Source: an uncultured Alistipes sp.
GTDB taxonomy: Bacteria; Bacteroidota; Bacteroidia; Bacteroidales; UBA932
Reading direction: 5' to 3'
Assembly (NCBI GenBank): GCA_902388455.1
Contig: CABMPD010000004.1
Span: 62,001 to 126,000, forward strand
DNA: 64,000 bases
The translations under genes were made by a program, and so were the position numbers. The first letter of the stretch is position 1. Each line of letters opens with the position of its first letter. Positions 1 to 8,378 of the stretch are shown here, piece after piece. Under the pieces are notes generated by a model. The model did no database searches. It saw only the letters and a list, made by a program, of their open reading frames with translations, and had not been told where the DNA came from.

Positions 1-14
1 CCGCTGTTCTCCAT
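1..14 (-). CDS. Start of the next division-cluster gene, probably ftsI (cut by window edge)
   Basis: An ATG at 14-12 on the minus strand lies one base after the ftsL stop codon (TAG, 18-16) and begins a frame that leaves the window after four codons. In the conserved dcw order mraZ-rsmH-ftsL the next gene is normally ftsI (penicillin-binding protein). The assignment rests on position only, because no diagnostic residues are visible. Confidence 0.35.
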
Positions 15-15
15 A

Positions 16-339
16 CTATCTGTCCTCCATTTTTATTCTTGTGGGCGGTGTCTGAGGGGAAGTAAGGTCCAGGGAGTTGCTTTCGAGCAGATGTTCTATC
101 TCGCCTCTTTTGCCTGTGTGAAGCAGGCGGTTGTATTTGCCCATATACTCGGAGCGCAGGTTCCGGAGTGTCTCCTCATTGCCGGCCATCCTCTGCATCG
201 TGTTTCGTATCCCGAAATGGATGCTGATGTAGAGGATGACCAGTGCGAAAATGTATAAAATAAATCTCCAGTGTCGTGTGAAACTGCTCTTTGCCAGTAC
301 CTGTCCTCCCAGAACGTTCTCTATAACCCTTTTCTTCAT
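16..339 (-). CDS. ftsL: FtsL-like cell division protein
   Basis: A 107-residue bitopic protein with a basic N-terminus, one transmembrane helix at about residues 25-43, and a short periplasmic region with coiled-coil character (about 50-90). This is the layout of FtsL, the small scaffold that joins FtsB/FtsQ and activates septal peptidoglycan synthesis. The C-terminus is Pro/Thr-rich. Its start overlaps the rsmH stop by four bases (ATGA type) and it precedes a probable ftsI, as in the Bacteroidetes dcw cluster. Sequence conservation in FtsL is low, so the call depends mainly on topology, size and gene order. Confidence 0.75.
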   Translation of the reverse strand: MKKRVIENVLGGQVLAKSSFTRHWRFILYIFALVILYISIHFGIRNTMQRMAGNEETLRNLRSEYMGKYNRLLHTGKRGEIEHLLESNSLDLTSPQTPPTRIKMEDR

Positions 340-1250
340 GATTCTGCCCTCCGTGCTGCTCTGAGTTTGGCGCTGCGGGCCCTGGTGTTCTGTGCTACCT
401 CGGCATCACTCGGGAGGACAGGCTTGCGGGTAATCACAGAGAAAGGCGATGGTGTGCGGCCGTAGATGTCAGAGCTCTGGCGTCCGGACGGATTTCCGCA
501 GCGGAAAAAATTCTTGACCATGCGGTCCTCGAGAGAATGATATGTAATGATGGCTGCTATGCCCCCTGGTCTTAGGCTTTTGGCGATGCCGCGAAGCAGG
601 TGCTCCAGACTGCGCATCTCTCCGTTTATTTCGATTCTCAGGGCCTGATATATGCGGGCCAGGGTCTTGTGCGGCGCTACAGGCGGGAGGATGCTTTCAA
701 TGGCGGCGTTGAGATCGGCGGTGGTCCGGATAGGGCTTTTCTCCCTGGCTGTACAGATGAGGGATGCGATTTTCCGGCTGCCGTCCACCTCTCCGTAGAT
801 GTGGAGAATGTCGGCCAGACGTTCCTGCGTACAGGTGTTCAGCAGGTCGGCGGCGCTTTCTCCTGCGGAGGTGTTCATCCTCATGTCCAAAGGAGCGTCG
901 AAACGGAATGAAAAGCCTCTTTCCGGCGTGTCGAATTGATGGGATGATACCCCAAGGTCTGCCAGAATGCCGTCTACGGCGCGGTCGCAACCTAGGTTCC
1001 GGACGTGGTTGTGTATAAATCTGAAATTGCTGCGGACAGCTGTTACACGGCTGTCCTGCGGGGCGTTGGCTATCGCGTCCGGGTCCATGTCCAGGCAGAT
1101 CAGCCGGCCCTCGGGTCCAAGCTTTGAGAGGATGGCACGGCTGTGCCCTCCGCCGCCCAGCGTGGCGTCGATGTAGACACCGCTGGGGGTCACCTCAAGT
1201 ATGTCTACGCTCTCCCTGAGCATGACCGGTATGTGATACGCGTTGTTCAT
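336..1250 (-). CDS. rsmH: 16S rRNA (cytosine1402-N4)-methyltransferase RsmH
   Basis: A 304-residue class I SAM methyltransferase that modifies C1402 in the ribosomal P site. The SAM loop DATLGGGGH is at residues 28-36, and a second acidic motif (CLDMDPDAI) follows near residue 55. The family motif TYHSLEDR is present near the C-terminus. The start is the ATG at 1250, opening with the conserved HIPVML segment. A longer open frame to 1367 runs back into mraZ and is not homologous. It lies 19 bases after mraZ and is coupled to ftsL. Confidence 0.95.
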   Translation of the reverse strand: MNNAYHIPVMLRESVDILEVTPSGVYIDATLGGGGHSRAILSKLGPEGRLICLDMDPDAIANAPQDSRVTAVRSNFRFIHNHVRNLGCDRAVDGILADLGVSSHQFDTPERGFSFRFDAPLDMRMNTSAGESAADLLNTCTQERLADILHIYGEVDGSRKIASLICTAREKSPIRTTADLNAAIESILPPVAPHKTLARIYQALRIEINGEMRSLEHLLRGIAKSLRPGGIAAIITYHSLEDRMVKNFFRCGNPSGRQSSDIYGRTPSPFSVITRKPVLPSDAEVAQNTRARSAKLRAARRAES

Positions 1251-1269
1251 CGTCGTCTGTCGGAACTTG

Positions 1270-1716
1270 TTATCCCAGTATCTTCTCGGCCAGAGCCGTG
1301 AATTCCTCATCAGGCATGACAGAAATCTCGTATTTCTCACGTGCCCATAGCTCAATCTTGTGGTCATTGCCTGCGAACACCACTTCTTTCTCTACGCCGA
1401 TGCTGCCGAGCAGGGAACGGGGAATGGATATACGTCCGAGCTTGCCGTCAGGCTCTACCATGGCGCGTCCGCTCATGTAGCCGCGCCAGAATGCAGCGTG
1501 CTCGCGGTTGAAGAAATTGAGCCTGGACTTAATCTCGTCGGACTCCCGTTCCCATTCCTGGTAGGTGTATATGTCGAGGCATGGGGCAAAGAGGTTTTTC
1601 TTCACCACCAGAAGCATCGGCTGGCTGCTGTCCATGAGGGCCTTGAATGCCGATGGAAATACCAGTCTGCCCTTGTCGTCGGTCTTGGCTCTGTATTCTC
1701 CTACAAACTTTGTCAT
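1270..1716 (-). CDS. mraZ: Division/cell wall cluster transcriptional regulator MraZ
   Basis: A 148-residue protein with two tandem AbrB-like (swapped-hairpin) domains. The opening segment containing DDKGR and the later segment with DGKLGRISIPRSL carry the two DNA-binding loops typical of MraZ. MraZ usually represses its own dcw operon. The start at 1716 is chosen because the upstream in-frame codons lie in the AT-rich promoter and the family starts at this point. It is the first gene of the leftward dcw operon, and candidate MraZ boxes lie just upstream (1746-1775). Confidence 0.95.
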   Translation of the reverse strand: MTKFVGEYRAKTDDKGRLVFPSAFKALMDSSQPMLLVVKKNLFAPCLDIYTYQEWERESDEIKSRLNFFNREHAAFWRGYMSGRAMVEPDGKLGRISIPRSLLGSIGVEKEVVFAGNDHKIELWAREKYEISVMPDEEFTALAEKILG

Positions 1717-1721
1717 GCCTG

Positions 1722-1729
1722 CAAAATTA
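1722..1729 (-). promoter_or_regulatory. -7 element of the mraZ/dcw promoter
   Basis: Read on the minus strand, TAATTTTG matches the Bacteroidetes -7 consensus TAnnTTTG. The last G is six bases from the mraZ ATG, so the predicted transcript begins at or next to the start codon. Confidence 0.6.
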
Positions 1730-1745
1730 GTAAAAGATTTTACAT

Positions 1746-1775
1746 ATTTTTCCACTTTATTACAATTTTTTCCAC
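1746..1775 (-). promoter_or_regulatory. Candidate MraZ boxes
   Basis: Two direct copies of GTGGAAAAA (minus strand, cores at 1751-1755 and 1771-1775) are spaced exactly 20 bp and sit where the -33 element of the mraZ promoter should be. Known MraZ sites are tandem GTGG/AAAGTG-type repeats upstream of mraZ. The upstream-most base of the first copy extends to AAAGTGG. Binding is inferred, not shown. Confidence 0.5.
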
Positions 1776-1792
1776 AATTTCAAAATATTTTC

Positions 1793-1800
1793 TATTTTTG
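1793..1800 (+). promoter_or_regulatory. -7 element for the M23 peptidase gene
   Basis: TATTTTTG matches TAnnTTTG. Its last base is five bases before the ATG at 1805, which implies a leaderless mRNA. The promoter is divergent from that of mraZ in an 88-bp intergenic region. Confidence 0.5.
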
Positions 1801-1804
1801 TTTC

Positions 1805-3211
1805 ATGAAAATTCAGGAGTTAAAGGATAAGTTATTGTCTGACAGAATATTCAAAGGTGTTGTCTACGGTGTCCTCGGGACGCTGGCAATCGAATTCATA
1901 ATTTTACTGATAATATTTTCTATCAGGGCTTTGCCCGACCGGTCCGTCAGGGAGGCCCGGCAAGAGGAAAGACGGGAACTCCGTCAGGAAAGAAAAGATA
2001 TTGAAACTGGCGGAGTGAACGGAAGCGCAGAGGTGCCGCAGGAGTCAGACTCTGTCTCGGAAGTATATGAGTACAATATCCCCATATCCAGGTTCCGGAA
2101 GGTGGAAGGCTCAATCCGCAGGGGAGAGTTTTTCTCAACGCTGATGACGCGTCTCGGAGCATCCCAGAGTGATATTTATGCATTGGATGCCAAGTCCAAG
2201 GGAGTGTTCGATATGCGTCAGATAAAGGTAGGCTACCATTATCATGCCTATTATGCTCCTGGAGAGCCGGATACACTTGCATATGTGGTCTATGAGAAAG
2301 ACAATGCGTCGTACGTGGTCTTTTCTCTGCGGGATTCTCTTTCCGTTCAGGTGTTCGAGAAAGACATAACCAGTGAGATAGATTATGTGGAGGTGGAGAT
2401 TAACTACTCTCTGTGGCAGGACATCATTGACGCCGGAGCACCGGCCCTGCTGGCCATATCCCTTGCCGATATCTATGCATGGAGCATAGATTTCTTCGGC
2501 CTTCAGAAAGGAGATTCGTTCCGGGCTGTTTATGAAAAGACCGTGTGTGACGGAGAAATTCTGGATGTGGAGAAAGTGCTTTATGCGGAGTTCCGTCACG
2601 GAGGTGATGCGTACAGGTCATACTGGTTTGACAACGGAACGGGCAATTACTATTGGAACGAGAAAGGAGAGAGTATGCGCAAGGCTTTTCTGAAAGCGCC
2701 TCTGAGTTATACCCGTATCAGTTCCGGCTTTACTTACAGCCGCCGTCATCCCATTACCCGGAAAGTGCGCCCTCACACCGGTATCGATTATGCGGCTCCG
2801 ACCGGGACGGAGGTTATGAGCATAGGCGATGGAGTTGTGGTTTATAAGGGTTACAAACGGGCTGAGGGCAATATGGTCAAGATCAAGCATAATTCTGTGT
2901 ATACATCGGCCTACCTGCATCTGTCCCGTTATGGCAAGGGCCTCAATGTGGGAGACCGCGTCCGTCAGGGACAGGTCATCGGATATGTCGGCAGTACGGG
3001 CTATTCGACAGGACCTCATTTGGATTTCCGTATCTGGAAGAACGGTACTCCGATTAATCCGCTCAAGATGGAGTCACCGCCCGCCGAGCCTTTGGCGGAG
3101 GCGGATATGCCGGCTTTCAAGGAGTCAATGAGCGATTCCGAACATGCCGCTTCACGTTTCCTGGCACGTGAGGCTGTGCGTAGGGCTGCTTCACGCCTTA
3201 CAAGAAATTGA
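1805..3211 (+). CDS. Membrane-anchored M23 family peptidoglycan endopeptidase
   Basis: A 468-residue protein with one N-terminal transmembrane helix (about 17-41), a charged stretch, a periplasmic middle region resembling the LysM/OapA-like part of MepM-type proteins, and a C-terminal lysostaphin-type zinc peptidase domain (about 320-430). The metal ligands are visible in HTGID and, further on, GPHLDFR, so the site looks intact. Such enzymes cleave peptidoglycan cross-links during growth. The start at 1805 is used because the upstream frame is antisense to mraZ. Being divergent from the division cluster fits a cell-wall role. Confidence 0.88.
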   Translation: MKIQELKDKLLSDRIFKGVVYGVLGTLAIEFIILLIIFSIRALPDRSVREARQEERRELRQERKDIETGGVNGSAEVPQESDSVSEVYEYNIPISRFRKVEGSIRRGEFFSTLMTRLGASQSDIYALDAKSKGVFDMRQIKVGYHYHAYYAPGEPDTLAYVVYEKDNASYVVFSLRDSLSVQVFEKDITSEIDYVEVEINYSLWQDIIDAGAPALLAISLADIYAWSIDFFGLQKGDSFRAVYEKTVCDGEILDVEKVLYAEFRHGGDAYRSYWFDNGTGNYYWNEKGESMRKAFLKAPLSYTRISSGFTYSRRHPITRKVRPHTGIDYAAPTGTEVMSIGDGVVVYKGYKRAEGNMVKIKHNSVYTSAYLHLSRYGKGLNVGDRVRQGQVIGYVGSTGYSTGPHLDFRIWKNGTPINPLKMESPPAEPLAEADMPAFKESMSDSEHAASRFLAREAVRRAASRLTRN

Positions 3212-3240
3212 ACTGCAGTTATAATTATTTAAAAATTTCT

Positions 3241-3248
3241 TATATTTG
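3241..3248 (+). promoter_or_regulatory. -7 element of the efp promoter
   Basis: TATATTTG is followed by C, an exact match to TAnnTTTGY, after an AT-rich stretch. It lies 21 bases before the efp ATG. Confidence 0.6.
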
Positions 3249-3268
3249 CGCACTATTTTTCAAGATTT

Positions 3269-3838
3269 ATGGCAACAACAGCAGATTTCAAGAACGGACT
3301 GTATTTCAATTATGAAGGTAAACCAGTGTCAATCATTTGGTTTCAGCATGTAAAACCCGGCAAGGGTCCTGCGTTCGTCAAGACCAAGCTCCGCAATCTG
3401 GAGAATGGTAAAATCCTCGACAGGACATTCACGGCAGGCGAGAAAATCGAGCCCATCAATGTGGAGCGCAGACCTTATACTTATCTCTACAAGGATGATA
3501 TGGGATTCAATTTCATGCATACGGAGACTTACGAGCAGGTCAGCATTCCAGAAGAAATGGTGGAGAACGCCGATCTTATGAAGGAAGGACAGTATGTGGA
3601 GATGATGTTCCTTGCCGATGAGGAGAAATGCCTCACATGTGAGCTTCCGACCTATGTAGAGCTGGAGGTGACTTATACCGAGCCCGCCGTGAAAGGTGAT
3701 ACGGCTTCCAGCAATGCTCTTAAGGCAGCAACGCTGGAGACAGGCGCTGAGATTATGGTTCCTCTGTTTATCAATCAGGGAGACAAAATCCGTGTCAACA
3801 CTGTTGACCGCAGCTATGGCGAGCGCGTGAAAGAGTAA
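3269..3838 (+). CDS. efp: Translation elongation factor P
   Basis: A 189-residue protein of normal EF-P length with the KOW-like N-domain and two OB domains. EF-P binds between the ribosomal P and E sites and relieves stalling at polyproline. The modified loop is visible as PGKG with the lysine at residue 32, the position modified by EpmA in some bacteria; what modifies it here cannot be told. It is monocistronic, with its own promoter at 3241 and a bidirectional terminator after it. Confidence 0.95.
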   Translation: MATTADFKNGLYFNYEGKPVSIIWFQHVKPGKGPAFVKTKLRNLENGKILDRTFTAGEKIEPINVERRPYTYLYKDDMGFNFMHTETYEQVSIPEEMVENADLMKEGQYVEMMFLADEEKCLTCELPTYVELEVTYTEPAVKGDTASSNALKAATLETGAEIMVPLFINQGDKIRVNTVDRSYGERVKE

Positions 3839-3866
3839 GACCTGAACTGGCCTGAAGAATCTGTCC

Positions 3867-3908
3867 AAAAGAGAGAGACTGCGGCGTGCCCGTTCAGTCT
3901 CTCTTTTT
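3867..3908. terminator. Bidirectional terminator between efp and the O-methyltransferase gene
   Basis: A perfect 10-bp stem (AGAGAGACTG at 3872-3881, CAGTCTCTCT at 3895-3904) has a 13-base loop, an A run on the left and a T run on the right, so it can act on both strands. The stop codon of the leftward gene (3894-3896) overlaps the right arm of the stem. Confidence 0.85.
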
Positions 3909-4505
3909 ATTTATTACGGCCAGTCCGTCACGTACTGGTATGATTACGGTCTCTACCCTGGGATCGCTGCGGACTGTGTTGTTGAAATCCATTATCGCTT
4001 TGGTCTGGCAGTCAGCCGGAGGGTTCTCAAGTGAGGTCTTCCCGCTCCACAGGACGTTGTCTGTGAGAATATAGCCTCCAGGCCGGACCTTGTCGAAAAT
4101 CTGGTCATAGAATGTGTGATACAGGCGTTTGTCGGCATCAATGTAGACGATGTCATAAGGTCCTGTCAGGGACGGGAGCAGCCTGGTGGCATCGGCTTGG
4201 TAAGTGTGTATGAATCCTGACGCTCCGGCTATTTCGAATGCGCGTGTGAAGATGTCGGTCATCTCGTCGTCTTTCTCTATGGTGTCCACGCGGCCTCCGG
4301 GACGCAGTCCTCGTGCCAGGCACAGGGTCGCGTAGCCGGTAAAAGTTCCAATCTCCAGTACGGCATCCGGTCTTACCATAAGGGAGAATGCCTGAAGGAA
4401 CTCTCCTTGAGTACCGTCTGAGAGCATTCTGTAGGATTTGGTCCTGAGATGAGTCTCTTTTTCTATGAAAGCGAGGGCGGCTTTAAGTCTGAAGGGCTCG
4501 ATCAT
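3894..4505 (-). CDS. SAM-dependent O-methyltransferase (YrrM/catechol-O-methyltransferase-like)
   Basis: A 203-residue single-domain class I methyltransferase of the methyltransferase_3 type. SAM motif I VLEIGTFTGYAT is at about 49-60, and the metal-binding/acidic segment YDIVYIDADK is near 125. Family members methylate catechol-like or tRNA-hydroxyuridine substrates (TrmR); the substrate is not evident here. It is the third gene of a leftward unit, 18 bases after the M16 peptidase. Its last codons are encoded inside the terminator hairpin shared with efp. Confidence 0.85.
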   Translation of the reverse strand: MIEPFRLKAALAFIEKETHLRTKSYRMLSDGTQGEFLQAFSLMVRPDAVLEIGTFTGYATLCLARGLRPGGRVDTIEKDDEMTDIFTRAFEIAGASGFIHTYQADATRLLPSLTGPYDIVYIDADKRLYHTFYDQIFDKVRPGGYILTDNVLWSGKTSLENPPADCQTKAIMDFNNTVRSDPRVETVIIPVRDGLAVINKKRD

Positions 4506-4523
4506 GATTTGTGTCAGATGCTG

Positions 4524-5762
4524 TTAGATGTATATCAGCCTGGAAAGTCCTGCGGGGTCGAATACTTCGGCCGCAGTGCTGCGCAAGTCTTCAGCAGTAA
4601 TGGCTTCCACCATTTCTGTAGTTTCGGTGCTGCTGATGACGCGGCCGTATGTCATAAGGCTTTTCCCCATGCTCAGGACTTGTGCCTCGCCGTTGTCGGA
4701 GGCAATGGCCATCTGGCCCAGCAGCTGCTTCTTGGCCCAGTTGAGGGCCCTTGAAGACAACAGGTCTTCGCGCAGTCCTGTCAGAACCCGCTCTGTCAAA
4801 GACAGGCATCGTTCAAGATTTCCTTTCTCGCACCCGAAATAGATGGTGGCGATGCCGGCGTCCGAGTAAGGGCCGTATGAGGCTTCTACGCTGTAGACCA
4901 ATCCGTACCGTTCGCGTAGCAGCAGATTAAGGCGGGAGTTGGCGACTGGGCCGCCCAGAATGTTAATCAGCAGGCTGAGCGGGATGCGGCGGTTGTCGTA
5001 GGCAGAGTGCGCCCTGGCACCGATGATGCAGTGGACCTGATGGTTGTGGCGTGCGACTGTGCGGTCAAAGGGGGGATTGGTACGCAGCGGCGGGATGTCC
5101 GGAACTGTCAGTCCTGCTCCTTCTGCATGAAAGTCTCCGTCCCCGGACAGGCCGGAAATACCGGACCGGGAATATGTTTCCAGGGCTTTCTCTACCATTT
5201 CCATGACTTTCCTTTCTTCCAGGTCCGCTACAACGGTGAAGAACATATTGTCCTCCCTGAACATTTTATGATAGTATTCCATCACTGCCTGGCGGTCCAT
5301 TTTCCGCAGGTACCTGGCTTTGCCGAGGACCGGCATTGACAGAGGTGTGCCTTCGAATACAAGTTCCTCGAAGTCATCGTAAATCTGTTCTGCCGGAGAG
5401 TCTTTGTAGGTGCTGATCTCTTCCAGTACCACGCCCCTCTCTTTTTCTATTTCCTTTTCCGGGAATGTGCATCTGAAGGCGATATCCATTATCAGGTCCA
5501 CAGCACGGCGCAGATCTTCCTTGAGCACTGTGGCATGGATCACGGTCTCTTCCTTGGTGGTGTATGCGTTGAGCTCACCTCCCAGTTTCTCGATGTAGGA
5601 GTTTACGGTGCCTGCACTTCTTGTCTCGGTGCCCTTGAAGAGCAGATGCTCAGTAAAATGTGCCAGGCCTCCTTTCCCGGAATCCTCATATCTGGTTCCG
5701 GTCCTGACATGCAGGGCGCAGTAGGCTACTTGAGACAGACTGCGCTTGAACGCGAATCTCAT
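4524..5762 (-). CDS. M16 family zinc metallopeptidase (processing peptidase-like)
   Basis: A 412-residue protein with the inverted zinc motif HFTEH (about 35-39) and the distal glutamate region after it (EKERGVVLEEI near 107-117), followed by the inactive-like C-terminal half. This is the usual length for a single two-domain M16 subunit that degrades peptides or processes precursors. The start at 5762 overlaps the upstream secreted-protein gene by four bases, indicating coupling. No signal peptide is seen, so the protein appears cytoplasmic. Confidence 0.9.
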   Translation of the reverse strand: MRFAFKRSLSQVAYCALHVRTGTRYEDSGKGGLAHFTEHLLFKGTETRSAGTVNSYIEKLGGELNAYTTKEETVIHATVLKEDLRRAVDLIMDIAFRCTFPEKEIEKERGVVLEEISTYKDSPAEQIYDDFEELVFEGTPLSMPVLGKARYLRKMDRQAVMEYYHKMFREDNMFFTVVADLEERKVMEMVEKALETYSRSGISGLSGDGDFHAEGAGLTVPDIPPLRTNPPFDRTVARHNHQVHCIIGARAHSAYDNRRIPLSLLINILGGPVANSRLNLLLRERYGLVYSVEASYGPYSDAGIATIYFGCEKGNLERCLSLTERVLTGLREDLLSSRALNWAKKQLLGQMAIASDNGEAQVLSMGKSLMTYGRVISSTETTEMVEAITAEDLRSTAAEVFDPAGLSRLIYI

Positions 5763-6703
5763 TTCTCTTCTTTGGCGACAGTATTGACCGGCTTGAAGTC
5801 GGGGGTGATGAGTCGGGATATGCGCTTGAGGTCTGATTTCAGGAAGCCGGGCCCTTTTTTGGGTGTGAGCCTGTGCCGCTTCCAGTAGAGCAGCTCGTAT
5901 GTGTCCGCGCTGATAATCATTTTGTAGCAGAAAGCCTTGCCGTAGATTTCAGACGGAGCGACAACCAGGGATACCATAGTCCTCGGCGTGCCTTCAGTCA
6001 ATGCTTTGTCTATGTCATCCTGCGGGACTTCGTCAGCCCGTCCCCGGAACATACGCTCGAACTCCTGCATGGCCGGCCGGTAAGCCAGGTCCCCTTTGCG
6101 GAAGAGGACTTTGGTACTGCGGCTTTTCTCGAAAGCTCCTGTCTGGATTGCGCCGTTCTTGAACGGGTAAATCCTGCCGTCGACTATTTTCTGCAGATAG
6201 TTCTGAATGATATTCATGTAAGCCGGCAGGTAAGAGTATATGCGGTCGCTGTTGTCATTCTCAGGGAAAAGAGGAAGTGCTATGAGTTCCGGCATGGCGG
6301 AAATATCGTCTGATGCCTTTTCATTACCTTTAAGAAAGCATATAAACTCCATTGCGGGGTCGTTTTCGCTGCGGTGCATTTTGTCCAGTCGCATCAGAAA
6401 GTAGTAATTGGTGTCGGTCTTGATACGGTCAAACTCTTCGTAGTCGCAGAACTCGAAGGGGGAGATGTTCCAGCTCTTCTCAACTGCACTCTTGAAAATC
6501 AGGTCTGTCATAGAATTGTCTCCGGCTATGACTACTTTGGTCATCCGGGCCGGTAAGTCTCCGTAATATTCTCTGCCGGACTCGACTTTCTGGTTCTCGA
6601 ACTGTTTGATCTCCATGTCGGGACGGGTCTCCTGTGCTGTCACGGGGAGGGCTGCGAGCAGGGGCAGCAGGAATGCAAAGATTCTTTTCATTTCAGAGTT
6701 CAT
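5759..6703 (-). CDS. Exported protein of unknown function
   Basis: About 314 residues, opening with a clear signal peptide (positive residues then FAFLLPLLAALPVTAQ), so it is periplasmic or outer-membrane-associated. I do not recognise a domain. The body is mixed alpha/beta with a basic C-terminal third and no cysteine motifs. A start at 6691 (MKRIF...) is equally possible; 6703 is the first ATG after the -7 box. It is translationally coupled to the M16 peptidase, which suggests a shared process, but no function is assigned. Confidence 0.7.
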   Translation of the reverse strand: MNSEMKRIFAFLLPLLAALPVTAQETRPDMEIKQFENQKVESGREYYGDLPARMTKVVIAGDNSMTDLIFKSAVEKSWNISPFEFCDYEEFDRIKTDTNYYFLMRLDKMHRSENDPAMEFICFLKGNEKASDDISAMPELIALPLFPENDNSDRIYSYLPAYMNIIQNYLQKIVDGRIYPFKNGAIQTGAFEKSRSTKVLFRKGDLAYRPAMQEFERMFRGRADEVPQDDIDKALTEGTPRTMVSLVVAPSEIYGKAFCYKMIISADTYELLYWKRHRLTPKKGPGFLKSDLKRISRLITPDFKPVNTVAKEEK

Positions 6704-6715
6704 ATTAAATTTCTG

Positions 6716-6723
6716 CAAAAGTA
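6716..6723 (-). promoter_or_regulatory. -7 element for the secreted protein/M16/O-methyltransferase operon
   Basis: TACTTTTG on the minus strand, followed by C, lies 13 bases before the ATG at 6703. It is divergent from the cmk promoter. Confidence 0.55.
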
Positions 6724-6736
6724 GATAAAATATGTG

Positions 6737-6744
6737 TATTTTTG
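6737..6744 (+). promoter_or_regulatory. -7 element for cmk-ispH
   Basis: TATTTTTG followed by T ends six bases before the cmk ATG at 6750. The predicted transcription start therefore falls on or beside the start codon. Confidence 0.55.
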
Positions 6745-6749
6745 TACTT

Positions 6750-7463
6750 ATGACTTCACCTATTATCATTGCCGTCGACGGTTACTCTTCCACGGGAAAG
6801 AGCACATTCGCCAAAGCTATAGCGAAAGAGCTGGGCTACATCTACATTGATACCGGAGCCATGTACCGGGCCGTAACCCTTCTGGCTCTTAGGAATGGAC
6901 TTGTATCCAAAAATAATACCATAGAACCGGACAGCCTGAGTGAAATGCTGTCCCGAGGCTCCTGTCCGGTGGATATATCATTCAGAACTTCAGGTCCGGG
7001 CGGAGCCAGTGAAACCTGGCTGAACGGGGAAAATGTAGAGCGGGATATCCGTACTCTCGGGATTTCCAAAGTGGTGAGCTATGTGGCCGCTGTTCCGGCT
7101 GTGCGTCACTATGTCGACAGACGTCTGAGGGAGATAGGCTCCCGAAAAGGGGTCGTTATGGACGGTCGTGATATAGGAACTGCCGTATTTCCGGATGCGG
7201 AACTAAAGATATTCATGACGGCGAGGCCGGAGGTGCGGGCCAGGCGCCGTTTTGACGAAATGTGCTCCAAGGGACAGCATCCTTCGTATGAGGAGGTTCT
7301 CAGCAATATCAAGGAACGGGATTATATGGACGAACACCGGCAGACAGCACCCCTGGCCCGTGCTGCTGATGCAGTTCTGTTGGACAACAGCGATATGAGC
7401 GTAGAGGACCAGATTCTGTGGTTCAAGGACTTATTAATGCGGAGGCATCTATGCGGGTACTGA
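6750..7463 (+). CDS. cmk: Cytidylate kinase
   Basis: A 237-residue P-loop kinase converting CMP/dCMP to the diphosphates. The Walker A motif GYSSTGKS is at residues 11-18, DTGAMYR at 34-40, and GRDIGT in the middle of the protein. The start is at 6750 because earlier in-frame codons lie within the promoter box and the family begins just before the P-loop. The 3' end overlaps ispH by 13 bases, so the two genes are co-translated. Confidence 0.95.
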   Translation: MTSPIIIAVDGYSSTGKSTFAKAIAKELGYIYIDTGAMYRAVTLLALRNGLVSKNNTIEPDSLSEMLSRGSCPVDISFRTSGPGGASETWLNGENVERDIRTLGISKVVSYVAAVPAVRHYVDRRLREIGSRKGVVMDGRDIGTAVFPDAELKIFMTARPEVRARRRFDEMCSKGQHPSYEEVLSNIKERDYMDEHRQTAPLARAADAVLLDNSDMSVEDQILWFKDLLMRRHLCGY

Positions 7464-8365
7464 TAGACGTGGGTTCCGGCTGCTGCAACGGAGTCGGTCG
7501 GGCTATTTCCACTGCGGAACAATATCTGGCAGATCACGATGTACTTTATTCTTTAGGTGCAATAGTGCATAATGATGCGGAGATTCAGCGCTTGGCCGGT
7601 CTGGGTCTACGGACGGTCGGGTATGCTGATTTACCCTCCCTCCGTGGATCGACTGTGCTCATACGGGCTCATGGAGAACCGCCTTCCACATATGCCCTCG
7701 CGCGTAAGTCCGGTGTCTCTCTGATAGACTGCACGTGCCCTGTGGTCCTGGCCTTGCAGAAGAGGATTGCCTCCAAGTATGCGGAGTTGTCTTCGCGTGG
7801 AGGTCAGGTGCTGATTTTTGGAAAACGCGGTCATGCTGAGGTCAATGGCCTGGTGGGGCAGACGGATGGTCATGCAGTAGTGGTTGAGAATATGGAAGAC
7901 CTGGAAGCAAAGCTGGACTCCGGTGTTATCAATCCGTCCTGTCCTCTGGCGCTTTTTTCTCAGACCACCAAGGATCCCGAGGAATTCACCGCTCTGGCAG
8001 CCAGGTTGAGGAAGGAGGTCGGGACTGTTGCGGACGGAACAACATATTCAGGACAATCCTGTTCGGGCGGCCGTGTGGAGGTGTATGATACTATCTGCCG
8101 GCATGTCTCTTCCCGTCACAAGGCTCTGAAGGCATTCGCCGCTGCCTGCTCGGTCATCATCTTCGTCTGCGGCCGTGAAAGCTCCAACGGCAAGGTCCTC
8201 TTCGAACTGTGCCGCTCGGTCAATTCCCGTTCTTACAAAGTCGAGAGCGCTGATGAGCTTCCGGCCGGAATCTTCTGTCCCGATGACACCGTAGGCATCT
8301 GCGGAGCCACTTCCACTACCCGCTGGCAGCTTGAGAAGGTAGCTGCGGCGATTTCCCGCTTATAA
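7451..8365 (+). CDS. ispH: 4-hydroxy-3-methylbut-2-enyl diphosphate reductase
   Basis: A 304-residue enzyme of the last step of the MEP isoprenoid pathway, yielding IPP and DMAPP. The three cysteines expected to hold the Fe-S cluster are visible in GSGCCNGV (residues 11-12), IDCTCPVV and DTICRHV, along with conserved histidines in the IVHN and KRGHAE segments. The first Cys motif is CCNG rather than the common CxG, a small variation. The start at 7451 begins the family's first strand. It overlaps cmk and is convergent with lptB 13 bases away. Confidence 0.92.
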   Translation: MRVLIDVGSGCCNGVGRAISTAEQYLADHDVLYSLGAIVHNDAEIQRLAGLGLRTVGYADLPSLRGSTVLIRAHGEPPSTYALARKSGVSLIDCTCPVVLALQKRIASKYAELSSRGGQVLIFGKRGHAEVNGLVGQTDGHAVVVENMEDLEAKLDSGVINPSCPLALFSQTTKDPEEFTALAARLRKEVGTVADGTTYSGQSCSGGRVEVYDTICRHVSSRHKALKAFAAACSVIIFVCGRESSNGKVLFELCRSVNSRSYKVESADELPAGIFCPDDTVGICGATSTTRWQLEKVAAAISRL

Positions 8366-8378
8366 TGCTGCTGAGGAG

